A DNA stretch of 15,251 bases from Phycisphaerales bacterium (lineage in GTDB: Bacteria > Planctomycetota > Phycisphaerae > Phycisphaerales > SM1A02), in contig JASMLG010000042.1 of NCBI GenBank assembly GCA_030748805.1, positions 1-15,251 on the forward strand. The letters run 5' to 3'. Numbering within the stretch: the stretch's first letter is position 1; every line of letters begins with the position of its first letter. The position numbers were made by a program, and so were the translations under genes. Below, piece after piece: positions 5,825 to 13,878 of the stretch. Below the pieces are notes generated by a model. That model saw only the letters and a list, made by a program, of their open reading frames with translations. It ran no database searches and was not told where the DNA came from.

Positions 5825-7102
5825 ATGTTTGAATACGATGTTTGCATAGTTGGTACAGGACGTGTTGGATTGCCCCTAGGGCTATCTTTGATGGAAGTTG
5901 GAGTAAACGTAACAGGTGTTGATCTCGACAAAAACCTTCGCGATTCTGTTAATAACGGCAGTATGCCATTTCACGAGCCAGGTTACGAAGAACTGGTAGG
6001 TAGCAAGAAATTTCAAATACACGCCTCTGCTGAAGAAGTTGTCCCAAATAGCGCAGTTGTAATTATCACTGTTGGTACGCCACTTCATAATCATATTGAG
6101 ACGGATCTTTCGCAAATCCAGCGAGTTCTAGAAGGTCTAAAGAGTTACTTTAGGAAAGATCAGACAATAATTTTAAGAAGTACTGTTGCTCCGGGGACTA
6201 CTGCATATGTTAAAAAATGGATTGAGCGAAATACCGATTTTACAGTAGGTGATGATATTAAACTTTGTTTCTGCCCAGAACGGATTGCGGAAGGCGTTGC
6301 TTATAATGAACTTCGCTCTTTGCCACAAATCTGTGGAGCAGAAGACGACGAAAGTCGTGAAGTTGCTGCGGAACTTTTTGGCAAACTTGCCCCCGAAATT
6401 ATGCGCACCAACTTTATTACTGCTGAATTAGTTAAACTTTTTAATAACATCTCTCGGTACATCAACTTTGCTGTAGCAAATCAATTTGCACTTATCGCTG
6501 ATAACTTTGGTGCAAATATTTATGAGACACGTCATCTTGCAAATCACGATTATCCGCGGTGTAATCTTGCTATGCCTGGGTTTACAGCAGGTACTTGTTT
6601 GCGTAAGGACTTTGGCATGATTAATGAATGGAGTCCATATCCTGACATGCTCTTGTCGGCTTGGAAGATGAACGAATTTACACCTGCAATGTTGGTAGAG
6701 CAACTGATGCAAAGAACCAAAATTCATGACAGCAAAGTTGCGGTTCTTGGATTTACATTTAAGCAGGATACGGATGATATTCGCGATAGTTTGGTGCCTA
6801 AACTTTGCCGTTATATTCACAGGCAACTGCCGTTGGAACTTCGCGTAACTGATCACCATCTTTCAGATCCAATTCAAGAACCATCTGCAGCTGAGCCAAT
6901 TAAAAATTGGGCTATTAGCGACGCTCTTGACGGCGCTGATTGTGTTTTTGTTGCTACAAATCACACTGGCTATGGTGATGTTCTTAAGGAACTGGGAAAA
7001 ACGAATCCAGAAGCATGGGTTGCTGATATTTGGAATGTCGGTGGTCTTGATCAAATCTATTATCAAGCAGGCCAATTGGTCAAGGAAAAGGTTAACCAAT
7101 GA
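5825..7102 (+). CDS. UDP-sugar 6-dehydrogenase (WecC/UDP-GlcNAc dehydrogenase type)
   Basis: The 425-residue enzyme oxidises C6 of a UDP-linked sugar to the uronate with two NAD+. The N-terminal Rossmann motif is GTGRVGLPLG (10-19). STVAPGTT, CPERIAEG (150-157), K204 in ELVKLFNN and the catalytic C258 in AGTCLRKDF follow in the usual order; the last motif normally reads CLPKD, so Pro is replaced by Arg. CPER rather than NPEF points to the WecC/WbpA-like branch acting on N-acetylated sugars rather than plain UDP-glucose, but the sugar is not certain. I chose ATG 5825 because the conserved fold starts there and a promoter-like region lies just before it; an ATG at 5732 is in frame. The gene overlaps the next one by four bases (ATGA) and leads a three-gene operon. 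Confidence 0.88.
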   Translation: MFEYDVCIVGTGRVGLPLGLSLMEVGVNVTGVDLDKNLRDSVNNGSMPFHEPGYEELVGSKKFQIHASAEEVVPNSAVVIITVGTPLHNHIETDLSQIQRVLEGLKSYFRKDQTIILRSTVAPGTTAYVKKWIERNTDFTVGDDIKLCFCPERIAEGVAYNELRSLPQICGAEDDESREVAAELFGKLAPEIMRTNFITAELVKLFNNISRYINFAVANQFALIADNFGANIYETRHLANHDYPRCNLAMPGFTAGTCLRKDFGMINEWSPYPDMLLSAWKMNEFTPAMLVEQLMQRTKIHDSKVAVLGFTFKQDTDDIRDSLVPKLCRYIHRQLPLELRVTDHHLSDPIQEPSAAEPIKNWAISDALDGADCVFVATNHTGYGDVLKELGKTNPEAWVADIWNVGGLDQIYYQAGQLVKEKVNQ

Positions 7103-8073
7103 AAGTATTGCTAACAGGTGGTTCAGGTTTTTTGGGTTGTGAACTTTGTAATGAATTGTTGCAAGCAGGGCATGAGGTTGTTGTGTTAGATGACCACTCG
7201 CGTGGGAAACCCGCACGGCTAGAACGTTTTGGAGACAGCGTGCAACTCGTTGACGGAGACGTTCGTGATTACGACGCAGTGCGAGCAGCAACTGAGGGCT
7301 GCGAAGTCGTCTGGCACCTTGCATACATAAACGGTACGCGGTACTTCTACGAAAAACCAGACATGGTGCTTGAAGTGGGTATTGAGGGTACTCAAAACAC
7401 AATTAAAGCAGCGCTTGATGCAGGTGTTCGACGTTACGTTTTGGCAAGCACAAGCGAAACTTATAATGAACCAACACACGTTCCAACAAACGAATCAGAA
7501 CGATTGATGATCCCTGATGTTACAAATCCACGCTTTAGTTACGGTGGTGGCAAAATTGCGTGTGAATTGCTTGCTCTACACGTCGGCGGATTCCGAGGTC
7601 TTGAAACAGTTATCTTTAGACCGCATAACTTTATTGGTCCAGACATGGGATTCGAACACGTTATTCCCGAAATTACAGGAAAGATTGTTAAGGCCTCTGA
7701 TGGATTGACCAAAAAAGAAATTGATTTGCAAATTCAAGGTGACGGCAGTGAGACACGTTCTTTCTGTGATGTTACTGATGGTGGTCGGGGTTGTTTTCTT
7801 GCCGGCGAATTTGGTGAAAATGGAAATATTTACCATGTTGGAACTGAAGATGAGGTATCCATTAAACATCTTGTTGAAACCATTGGAAAATATTGCGGTG
7901 TGGATGTGAATGTAGTGGCAGGTGAACTTCGTGCTGGTGGAACTCCACGACGTTGCCCAGCAATCGGCAAGTTGCAAAAACTTGGATACGAACCAAAGTA
8001 CAGTTTTGAACAACTCGTTGAACGCTGTGTTTCGTGGTACGTCGATTACTACACCGCCAAAGCTAATGCATAA
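7099..8073 (+). CDS. NAD-dependent nucleotide-sugar epimerase/dehydratase (extended SDR)
   Basis: The 324-residue cytoplasmic protein has GGSGFLG (7-13) for NAD(P) binding, the acidic DGDVRD segment (52-57), the Y148-G-G-G-K152 catalytic pair, and an active-site STS at 117-119. It belongs to the GalE/RmlB-like extended SDR group and probably epimerises or dehydrates the sugar made by the dehydrogenase. The exact reaction is open. Its ATG overlaps the stop of the dehydrogenase gene, with AAGGAAAAGG upstream, and the next gene starts 3 bp after its stop. All three genes are therefore read together for polysaccharide precursor synthesis. Confidence 0.85.
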   Translation: MKVLLTGGSGFLGCELCNELLQAGHEVVVLDDHSRGKPARLERFGDSVQLVDGDVRDYDAVRAATEGCEVVWHLAYINGTRYFYEKPDMVLEVGIEGTQNTIKAALDAGVRRYVLASTSETYNEPTHVPTNESERLMIPDVTNPRFSYGGGKIACELLALHVGGFRGLETVIFRPHNFIGPDMGFEHVIPEITGKIVKASDGLTKKEIDLQIQGDGSETRSFCDVTDGGRGCFLAGEFGENGNIYHVGTEDEVSIKHLVETIGKYCGVDVNVVAGELRAGGTPRRCPAIGKLQKLGYEPKYSFEQLVERCVSWYVDYYTAKANA

Positions 8074-8076
8074 GCA

Positions 8077-9009
8077 ATGTCTTTAGAAGGTAAAAAAATT
8101 GTCGTCACTGGAGGTAGGGGATTTTTGGGCGGATTTGTTTGCAAGGCACTAGAACAAAGAGGCGCTGAAGTTGTTGCAATTGGTAGCAGTGACTATGACT
8201 TAATCAACCAAGAAGATGTTGCTCGCATGTATCAAGAGCAACAACCGCAGCTTGTTGTGCATCTTGCTGCTGCTTGCGGTGGAATTGGGGCAAACGTTGA
8301 AAATCCTGCGCGTTTCCTTTACGAAAATGCAATGATGGGTTTGATGCTTCTTGAAGAAGGACGCCAGAATAACTTGCAAAAGTTCGTATTGATTAGCACT
8401 ACGTGCTCGTATCCGAAAGATGCACCATTGCCTTTGCAAGAGGACTCAATTTGGACTGGCAAGCCAGTTGGCGCAACGGGACCTTATGGGATGGCGAAAC
8501 GGTTGTTGCATGAGGCGTGTGAAACGTATGGTCGTCAGTACGATCTGCCTTGCGCTGTTCTCGTCCCAGCAAACTTGTATGGTCCCGAAGATCACTTTGA
8601 AGAAGAAAAGAGCCACGTTATTCCTGCAATAATTCGTCGCTATGTTGAAGCAAAAGATGCGGGACTTGAATCAGTATCTAATTGGGGAACTGGTTCGCCA
8701 ACTCGCGAGTTTTTACACGTTGCAGATGCTGCAGAAGCAATCGCAATTGCTGCAGAAAAAGAGGTTGATTGTGTTCCAATCAATCTTGGAACAGGAATTG
8801 AGACATCCATTTCTGATCTCACAGAACTCATCGCTTCTACAGTTGGATACGAAGGTGAAGTTGTATGGGATACATCAAAACCAGACGGTCAACCCAAACG
8901 TTTTTTGGATGTGTCTAGGGCTAAAGAACTTTTGGGTTTTGAGTCAAAAATTAGTTTGGAAGATGGCATAAAAGAGACAGTTGAGTGGTATCGGCAGAAT
9001 CCTGTCTGA
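8077..9009 (+). CDS. fcl: GDP-L-fucose synthase
   Basis: The 310-residue protein converts GDP-4-keto-6-deoxymannose to GDP-L-fucose by epimerisation and NADPH reduction. Diagnostic segments are TGGRGFLG (11-18), GGIGANVENPARF (68-80), SHVIPAIIRRY, WGTGSPTREFLHV and WDTSKPDGQPKRFLDVSRA, all typical of the Fcl/WcaG family. The catalytic Y137-x3-K141 pair and S107 are present. No GDP-mannose dehydratase gene (gmd) is in the window, so its substrate must be made from elsewhere in the genome. It starts 3 bp after the epimerase stop with no ribosome binding site of its own, suggesting translational coupling. The product would feed a fucose-containing surface glycan. Confidence 0.92.
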   Translation: MSLEGKKIVVTGGRGFLGGFVCKALEQRGAEVVAIGSSDYDLINQEDVARMYQEQQPQLVVHLAAACGGIGANVENPARFLYENAMMGLMLLEEGRQNNLQKFVLISTTCSYPKDAPLPLQEDSIWTGKPVGATGPYGMAKRLLHEACETYGRQYDLPCAVLVPANLYGPEDHFEEEKSHVIPAIIRRYVEAKDAGLESVSNWGTGSPTREFLHVADAAEAIAIAAEKEVDCVPINLGTGIETSISDLTELIASTVGYEGEVVWDTSKPDGQPKRFLDVSRAKELLGFESKISLEDGIKETVEWYRQNPV

Positions 9010-9043
9010 GTTTATATCTACAAATCAGTTTGCTTGTTTGTTG

Positions 9044-10321
9044 CTATGTGCCTTTGTCTGCAAGTTTTAGCACATCGAAATATTTTTTGCCAGAACTTTG
9101 AATTGAATATTCAGTTTCAAGTAGATTTCTAGCTCGTACCCCCATTTCTTTTGCCTTGTCAGGGTTTGCCATCATCTCGCGTACGTATTTAACAAGTCCT
9201 TCAGAATCATCAAGTGCAACCCAGTACCCGACGTTATTCCCTTCAACTTTTGTACGCAATTCGGACTCAGGCGCTGAAAACGCAATCATTGGCTTGCCAA
9301 TTGAAAGGCAAGTGTAAAGTTTAGAAGGAAAGCTGATTCCATCAATGCCATCTGCTATTGATACCATCAAGCAGTCACAGCTGCCAAGAGCATCATTGAA
9401 CTCTTCTTGAGGTGTGTAACCGAGAAGAAGTGTATTTGTCAGATTTCGTTCTTTGATTTGTTGTGCAAGAGCGTCACGTTGTCCTCCTGCACCAGTAAAG
9501 ATCAGTTTGAAGTTATCGTTTTTGAGTTTCTCTGCAGCGTCTAGAATCATATCGAACTTGTAGTACAAGCCAAGGTTTCCTGAGTACATAAGGGTGAACG
9601 GTTCAATTGTTCCATGCTTTTTTGCAAAGTTACAATCTCTCTTGTCCATAGGTTTTAATTCATTAGGGTCTGCCCAGTTTGGTATGACGTGTATTCGGTC
9701 TGGGTCGGTTCCATAATGGTTTATGACTAAGTCCTTGGCCGCTTCGCTTAGGACAATAACTTGCTTAGCCCTGTTATACATGAACTTGTTGCACCAGTGC
9801 CAGAATCGATCGATGAAACCATTCTTCTTAATTTTGCCAAGCCATACAGCAATGTCTGGGTATGCATCATGGAGAAGGACAGCGTAATTGTGTTTAAAAA
9901 TAAACGAACTGAACCCACCAACGAAACCTAGAAAAGGGGGGTTAGTTGTGTAAAGAAAAACCTTGCCTTTTCGTTTTGGTAAAACATGAAATAAAGTCAG
10001 TGGAACCAAGAAACTAGTAATGTTAACAAGCCGTCCAATGATTGAGTCCTTGCTAAACCTAGTGGCGTTCATCCTGAGGGTTTTAACACCGTTTTTTATT
10101 TCCTTACGTGGGCATTTTTGCCATGACTCTGGAGGTCCATAAGAAGGTCTGCAGGTCACTACTGAAGTATCAGCACCAAGTCGAGCAATTTCTTCAGCAA
10201 GTTCAAAAAGTAGATGACCAGATGAAGCAACATCCGGAGCGTAATAGTGGTTCAAAATCACCACTCGCATTTGACGCTGGTCATCTGCGGGCTCTGTCAA
10301 TGTCCGTTTTTTGTTGCTCAT
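9044..10321 (-). CDS. family 4 glycosyltransferase (WbuB/WcaI-like)
   Basis: The 425-residue GT-B enzyme transfers a sugar from a nucleotide donor to a glycan or lipid carrier at the cytoplasmic face of the membrane. The N-terminal motif RVVILNHYYAPDVASSGHLL (19-38) is typical of the WbuB/WcaI subgroup. The C-terminal domain shows LMYSGNLG, the donor-binding segment GISFPSKLYTCLSIGKPMIA, and an E-x-V-V/I-type turn near the end. A hydrophobic patch near 90-120 may help membrane contact. The gene converges with fcl 34 bp away and probably serves the same surface polysaccharide. An alternative Met at residue 18 (10270) fits the family start equally well; neither start has a good ribosome binding site. 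Confidence 0.88.
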   Translation of the reverse strand: MSNKKRTLTEPADDQRQMRVVILNHYYAPDVASSGHLLFELAEEIARLGADTSVVTCRPSYGPPESWQKCPRKEIKNGVKTLRMNATRFSKDSIIGRLVNITSFLVPLTLFHVLPKRKGKVFLYTTNPPFLGFVGGFSSFIFKHNYAVLLHDAYPDIAVWLGKIKKNGFIDRFWHWCNKFMYNRAKQVIVLSEAAKDLVINHYGTDPDRIHVIPNWADPNELKPMDKRDCNFAKKHGTIEPFTLMYSGNLGLYYKFDMILDAAEKLKNDNFKLIFTGAGGQRDALAQQIKERNLTNTLLLGYTPQEEFNDALGSCDCLMVSIADGIDGISFPSKLYTCLSIGKPMIAFSAPESELRTKVEGNNVGYWVALDDSEGLVKYVREMMANPDKAKEMGVRARNLLETEYSIQSSGKKYFDVLKLADKGT

Positions 10322-10430
10322 AATTGGTGGGTTATTTCTCTCTCAAATGAGGGCTGCAAGGAGAATATATCGGCATCCTACCTGCTTTAAGGAAAGCAAT
10401 TTGTTTATGTGTTTAGTGTTTTAAATAAAT

Positions 10431-10495
10431 GATGTATCTTTTGTTATTCTGATAGATTATTATTGGTGCTGGTTTAGTAAAGAAGGAGATACATC
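10431..10495 (+). promoter_or_regulatory. leader stem that seals the ribosome binding site of the NorC-like gene
   Basis: GATGTATCTTTT (10431-10442) can pair with 10484-10495 (AGGAGATACATC), giving nine Watson-Crick pairs, two G-U and one A-U around a 41-base loop. The 3' arm contains nearly the whole strong ribosome binding site AAGGAG (10483-10488). Left intact, the stem would block initiation, which suggests control by temperature, a ligand or an antisense partner. It may equally be a DNA operator. Confidence 0.45.
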
Positions 10496-10524
10496 TAATT
10501 ATTAATAAACAAGACAAGCTGGAC

Positions 10525-11301
10525 ATGGGCGAAACTCCCAATGTCAATTCTTTTTGGCTTTCTGGTTTTACGGTTAGAGGAAAAATATTTTTACTAATTA
10601 TATTAGTCGCTTGCTTTGGTATTCAGGCATCTATGGTTTACAAGGATTCTACCAAGAGTGTTATTTTGTCCAATCAGGCAATTGTTGGTAGAAAGTTATG
10701 GCATGAAAATAATTGCCAAGTATGCCACCAACTTTATGGGTTTGGAGGTTTCTTGGGTCCTGATCTAACAAATGTTACTTCTAGGATTGACCTAGAAAGA
10801 ATTGAGCAAATCCTCAAAAGTGGTTCAGTTCAAATGCCAGCATTTAATTTTAGAGTAGAGGAAATTGAATCAATCAAAGCATTTCTAACGGAGATGAATT
10901 CATCTGGACAGGGGCAAGCGTTCGCGCCAAGTGACTCTGGAGGTATGCTAAATATAATTAGTAAAGAAGTGAAAACTTGTATTCATGAAGGTGTTACTGC
11001 GGGGTACAACAATTTTGTGACAAGCGGTTGTTTTGGATGTCACTTTTCGCCAACACAAAGTGCAGTTGGTGCGGCAGATTTGTTAGCAGTTTTTGGACAA
11101 CGAAGTCATGAGCAACTCTTAGAAGTTTTGAAAAATGGTAAGCCCCCTAGAATGCCCAAACCAACTTTGACAGATGAACAGATCGATGAGATTTATGTTT
11201 TTTTAGAGTGGTTACATGTTAATAAGGATTCGATACGTTCAAAAGCAAATGCCCAGCCCATTCTTTGGTCACAAGTCCCTTGGTGGGAGTTTGAAAGGTG
11301 A
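10525..11301 (+). CDS. diheme NorC-like cytochrome c subunit
   Basis: A 258-residue protein anchored by one N-terminal membrane helix (about 20-38) with the rest in the periplasm. The first domain is NorC-like: C64-Q-V-C67-H68, a FGGFLGPDLTNV loop and M104 in MPAFNF as sixth ligand. A second cytochrome c domain follows, with C169-F-G-C172-H173 and M210 in RMPKP. Classical NorC has one haem, so the added domain is unusual. It should deliver electrons to the adjoining NorB-like subunit. ATG 10525 is 36 bases from the strong ribosome binding site AAGGAG (10483-10488). The frame is open back to that site, and an ATT at 10498 is the only near-start codon at proper spacing, so the true N terminus may be MINKQDKLD. 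Its stop overlaps the next start by four bases (GTGA). Confidence 0.88.
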   Translation: MGETPNVNSFWLSGFTVRGKIFLLIILVACFGIQASMVYKDSTKSVILSNQAIVGRKLWHENNCQVCHQLYGFGGFLGPDLTNVTSRIDLERIEQILKSGSVQMPAFNFRVEEIESIKAFLTEMNSSGQGQAFAPSDSGGMLNIISKEVKTCIHEGVTAGYNNFVTSGCFGCHFSPTQSAVGAADLLAVFGQRSHEQLLEVLKNGKPPRMPKPTLTDEQIDEIYVFLEWLHVNKDSIRSKANAQPILWSQVPWWEFER

Positions 11302-12710
11302 TAAGAACAACTAGGGATCGAGCAACAATAATGTTTGCAAAAGGTGGTTTGATTTCACTGGTGATTGTTTTGTTAGCTGGAGTGTTAGGAGTTTTGCATT
11401 ATTTTCCAATAGGCAGCAGGCAGTTGTCAAATGCGGGTTTTAATTTCACTGCTATTAGACCAATTCACACTACCTTTGCCTCTACTTGGATATTTCTTGC
11501 TTCAGTTGCAATTATCTATCGTTATTTACAGGAGGTAAATCAACCAGTTACAAACAGTGAGCGTTGGAGATTGCGTTTGATAGTTGTTGTTTGGGGACTT
11601 ACTGGTTTAGGAATAATCGCATCTTTATTTGCAGGCATTACATCTGGAAGAGAATATATGGGTTTTCATCCTGTGTTTTCTATATCGATAATGTTTGGTT
11701 GGATTTTATTTGGGTGGAGTTTCTTTCGACTTTCTTGGCGGGGTTTTTTTGAAAAACCTGTATACGTAACCATGTGGGGTTCTGGGATTATTCTGTTTTT
11801 ATACACCTTCACAGAACAGCACGCTTGGCTTCTTCCTCAGGTTTTCGCAGATCCAATCGTTGATATGCGAGTTCAATGGAAAGCCACAGGTATGTTAGTT
11901 GGCAGTTTTAACTTGCTAGTTTATGGTTGCTTGTATTATCTCGCATCCAAGTTAGTTGGGGATGACAGATATGCTCATTCCAAATTAGCGTATGCGCTTT
12001 TTGGTATTACATTGCTGAATTCATTTACAAACTACGGGCATCACACTTATCACCTTCCACAAGATCATCTAGTCAAGTGGATAAGTTATGTTGTAAGCAT
12101 GTCCGAGATAGTTATACTTGCCAAGGTTATTTGGGATATAGCAAAAACTGTTCTTGAGAAAAAAAAGGCAAGCACAGCAACCCAGTTTTTCTTGTCGGCA
12201 TCAAAGTGGTGGACTATGGGAATACTTGTAACCGCAATTTTAATTTCTATTCCTCCACTTAATTCAATTATCCATGGAACTTATGTTGTCACTGGACATG
12301 CGATGGGCGCAGAGATTGGTATCGACAGCATGATTCTGTTTGCTTGCTTGGCTTGGATTTTATCTCAGAATTTAACCAATACTAAATTGCTTAAACAAGC
12401 AGCAATTGGTTTTAATATATCAACCGCAGCTCTTGTTGTTTGGTTAACAGTAGCAGGAACTGTCACTGGAATTTCAAGGTATAAAATGTTGCCAGCTCCA
12501 GAATGGATAACGGCTAACAATCCAATTGTATTTGCAATAACAGGTATATCAGCGGCTGCATTTCTTGCACTAATCACTTTTTTGCTAAGTAGGGCAGCTT
12601 GGTCAAGGGAAGTTAAGCCAGTGGCAGAACTTCCATTTGTTGTTGTAAAGAGCGAGTCAGTTGGGATTTCTTTGGAAACATCCGATCAAGAATCAGTTTC
12701 TCCAGATTGA
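11298..12710 (+). CDS. NorB-like haem-copper oxidase superfamily subunit I
   Basis: A 470-residue membrane protein with about twelve hydrophobic helices, the size of NorB. Ligand candidates are H57 in RPIHTTF (low-spin haem), H175 in EQHAW (metal B), H248-H249 in YGHHTYH (metal B) and H334 in TGHAMGAEIG (high-spin haem). E270 in VVSMSE aligns with the conserved NorB Glu of the SALEP segment. Two departures stand out: the HxH motif reads H334-A-M336, so the second low-spin haem ligand would be Met, and the Glu near metal B is E173, before the His instead of four after it. Likely role: NO reduction with the diheme partner, but oxygen reduction or an undescribed activity remains possible. The start is GTG 11298, overlapping the upstream stop; ATG 11331 is an alternative. 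Confidence 0.82.
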   Translation: MIRTTRDRATIMFAKGGLISLVIVLLAGVLGVLHYFPIGSRQLSNAGFNFTAIRPIHTTFASTWIFLASVAIIYRYLQEVNQPVTNSERWRLRLIVVVWGLTGLGIIASLFAGITSGREYMGFHPVFSISIMFGWILFGWSFFRLSWRGFFEKPVYVTMWGSGIILFLYTFTEQHAWLLPQVFADPIVDMRVQWKATGMLVGSFNLLVYGCLYYLASKLVGDDRYAHSKLAYALFGITLLNSFTNYGHHTYHLPQDHLVKWISYVVSMSEIVILAKVIWDIAKTVLEKKKASTATQFFLSASKWWTMGILVTAILISIPPLNSIIHGTYVVTGHAMGAEIGIDSMILFACLAWILSQNLTNTKLLKQAAIGFNISTAALVVWLTVAGTVTGISRYKMLPAPEWITANNPIVFAITGISAAAFLALITFLLSRAAWSREVKPVAELPFVVVKSESVGISLETSDQESVSPD

Positions 12711-12788
12711 ATCTACTTCAGTTAACAGATTTAGGGCGATTACCACTTTAATTATTGCGTTTGCTTTTATTTATGTTAAATTGTAAGC

Positions 12789-13793
12789 ATGATAGGTTTG
12801 CTATCACTATGTGTTTTTTCTATGGCTCCGCTTGTGATTGATCACGAGCAAAGTTCAATAGATGGGGAGTTTGAACAGTCGATATTCATGCCCGGAACGC
12901 TTATTGGAAACTGGAATGAAAAAACGAATCCAGAGGGCACAAGCACGTTGCCAGGTTATTGGGGTGGAAGCGGAAACAACCTTATTGCCTGTGAGTTTAC
13001 TCCAGTTTTAGGCGGTCCATATCAATCGCCAGTTATGGGTGATTTGAATATTGAGTTAGATACAGCAAGCGAAATATTGACTGTTGATAATCTACTGATT
13101 ACTGCATTTGATGGTACCCCTGCGACTTTTCCTGTCACACTTGGTTTGTTATTTGAAACATTTAGAACTGTTCAACCGGATTCACTTTTTCCAGGAGGTG
13201 TTCCTGTAGATATTCCACTTGGTGATGGAGAAATTACTTTAATGAAGTTTGAGCAGCATGAACTTGTAACAGCAAGTTTGGAACCACTTGGAGGAGGGGA
13301 GTGGATGTATTTTCTTGCTGTCCCAGTTAACGTAACAGTTGAGGCAGTTGTTATGGATACAGAGACAGGACCACTTCTATCACAAGGAATTCTTGAAATT
13401 GAAGGAACCATTGAAATTGTCAATGAACGCTATCAAATGATAGGTGAAGTAATTTTAGATTCAGATGAAACAGTGGAAGGCCCCCCAATATCTTTTGAAA
13501 ATGTTCCTTTCGATGTCTCAACAGTTATTCCTCAGGGAGAAACAGCCCACCTATTGGTTAGCGCAGTTGCAAAATCAGCAACGATGATGAACTCTGCGTA
13601 CCTTCATATTATTGCCAGAGGTGACGTTAATCAGCAGGGAGATGTTGATGGGGATGGTGTAGTTGGAGTTAATGACTTGCTTGCACTTATTGCTGTTTGG
13701 GGTCAATGTGCTAGTTGTAATGAAGACATCAATAATGATGGTTTCGTAAACGTTACTGACTTATTGATAGTAATAGCAAATTGGACTCCGTAA
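12789..13793 (+). CDS. secreted protein with C-terminal dockerin-type repeats
   Basis: The 334-residue product begins with a short hydrophobic segment (MIGLLSLCVFSMAP) that looks like a signal peptide, though the n-region is weak, so the start may be slightly misplaced. The body (about 20-275) is beta-rich, acidic and of no family I recognise. The C-terminal 57 residues hold two dockerin-like calcium loops, GDVDGDGVVGVNDLLALIA and EDINNDGFVNVTDLLIVIA, with the pair of Cys (CASC) between them. Such repeats are common at the ends of planctomycete exoproteins and may mediate attachment, but no cohesin is visible here. No ribosome binding site is evident; it lies 78 bp after the NorB-like gene and probably has its own promoter. 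Confidence 0.85.
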   Translation: MIGLLSLCVFSMAPLVIDHEQSSIDGEFEQSIFMPGTLIGNWNEKTNPEGTSTLPGYWGGSGNNLIACEFTPVLGGPYQSPVMGDLNIELDTASEILTVDNLLITAFDGTPATFPVTLGLLFETFRTVQPDSLFPGGVPVDIPLGDGEITLMKFEQHELVTASLEPLGGGEWMYFLAVPVNVTVEAVVMDTETGPLLSQGILEIEGTIEIVNERYQMIGEVILDSDETVEGPPISFENVPFDVSTVIPQGETAHLLVSAVAKSATMMNSAYLHIIARGDVNQQGDVDGDGVVGVNDLLALIAVWGQCASCNEDINNDGFVNVTDLLIVIANWTP

Positions 13794-13819
13794 TATTGTT
13801 ATGTCAATTTGGTTCTCCC

Positions 13820-13850
13820 AGAATATTTAACGGTCAAGAATATCTAACGG
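13820..13850. repeat. pair of 14-bp direct repeats, 17 bp apart
   Basis: AGAATATTTAACGG (13820-13833) and AGAATATCTAACGG (13837-13850) differ at one base. They follow the dockerin gene stop by about 27 bp. Direct repeats at roughly 1.6 helical turns may be regulator sites, or a small duplication. Confidence 0.55.
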
Positions 13851-13856
13851 AAATAT

Positions 13857-13872
13857 CAGATTAATCAATCTG
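13857..13872 (+). terminator. weak AT-rich hairpin after the dockerin gene
   Basis: CAGATT-AATC-AATCTG is a perfect 6-bp stem with a 4-base loop, followed by TATTAAATT. It is a weak terminator candidate without a clean T run. Confidence 0.3.
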
Positions 13873-13878
13873 TATTAA

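Noticed and set aside
6428..6859. Long minus-strand frames inside the sugar operon
   Set aside because: They are antisense shadows of well-supported genes and have no family features.
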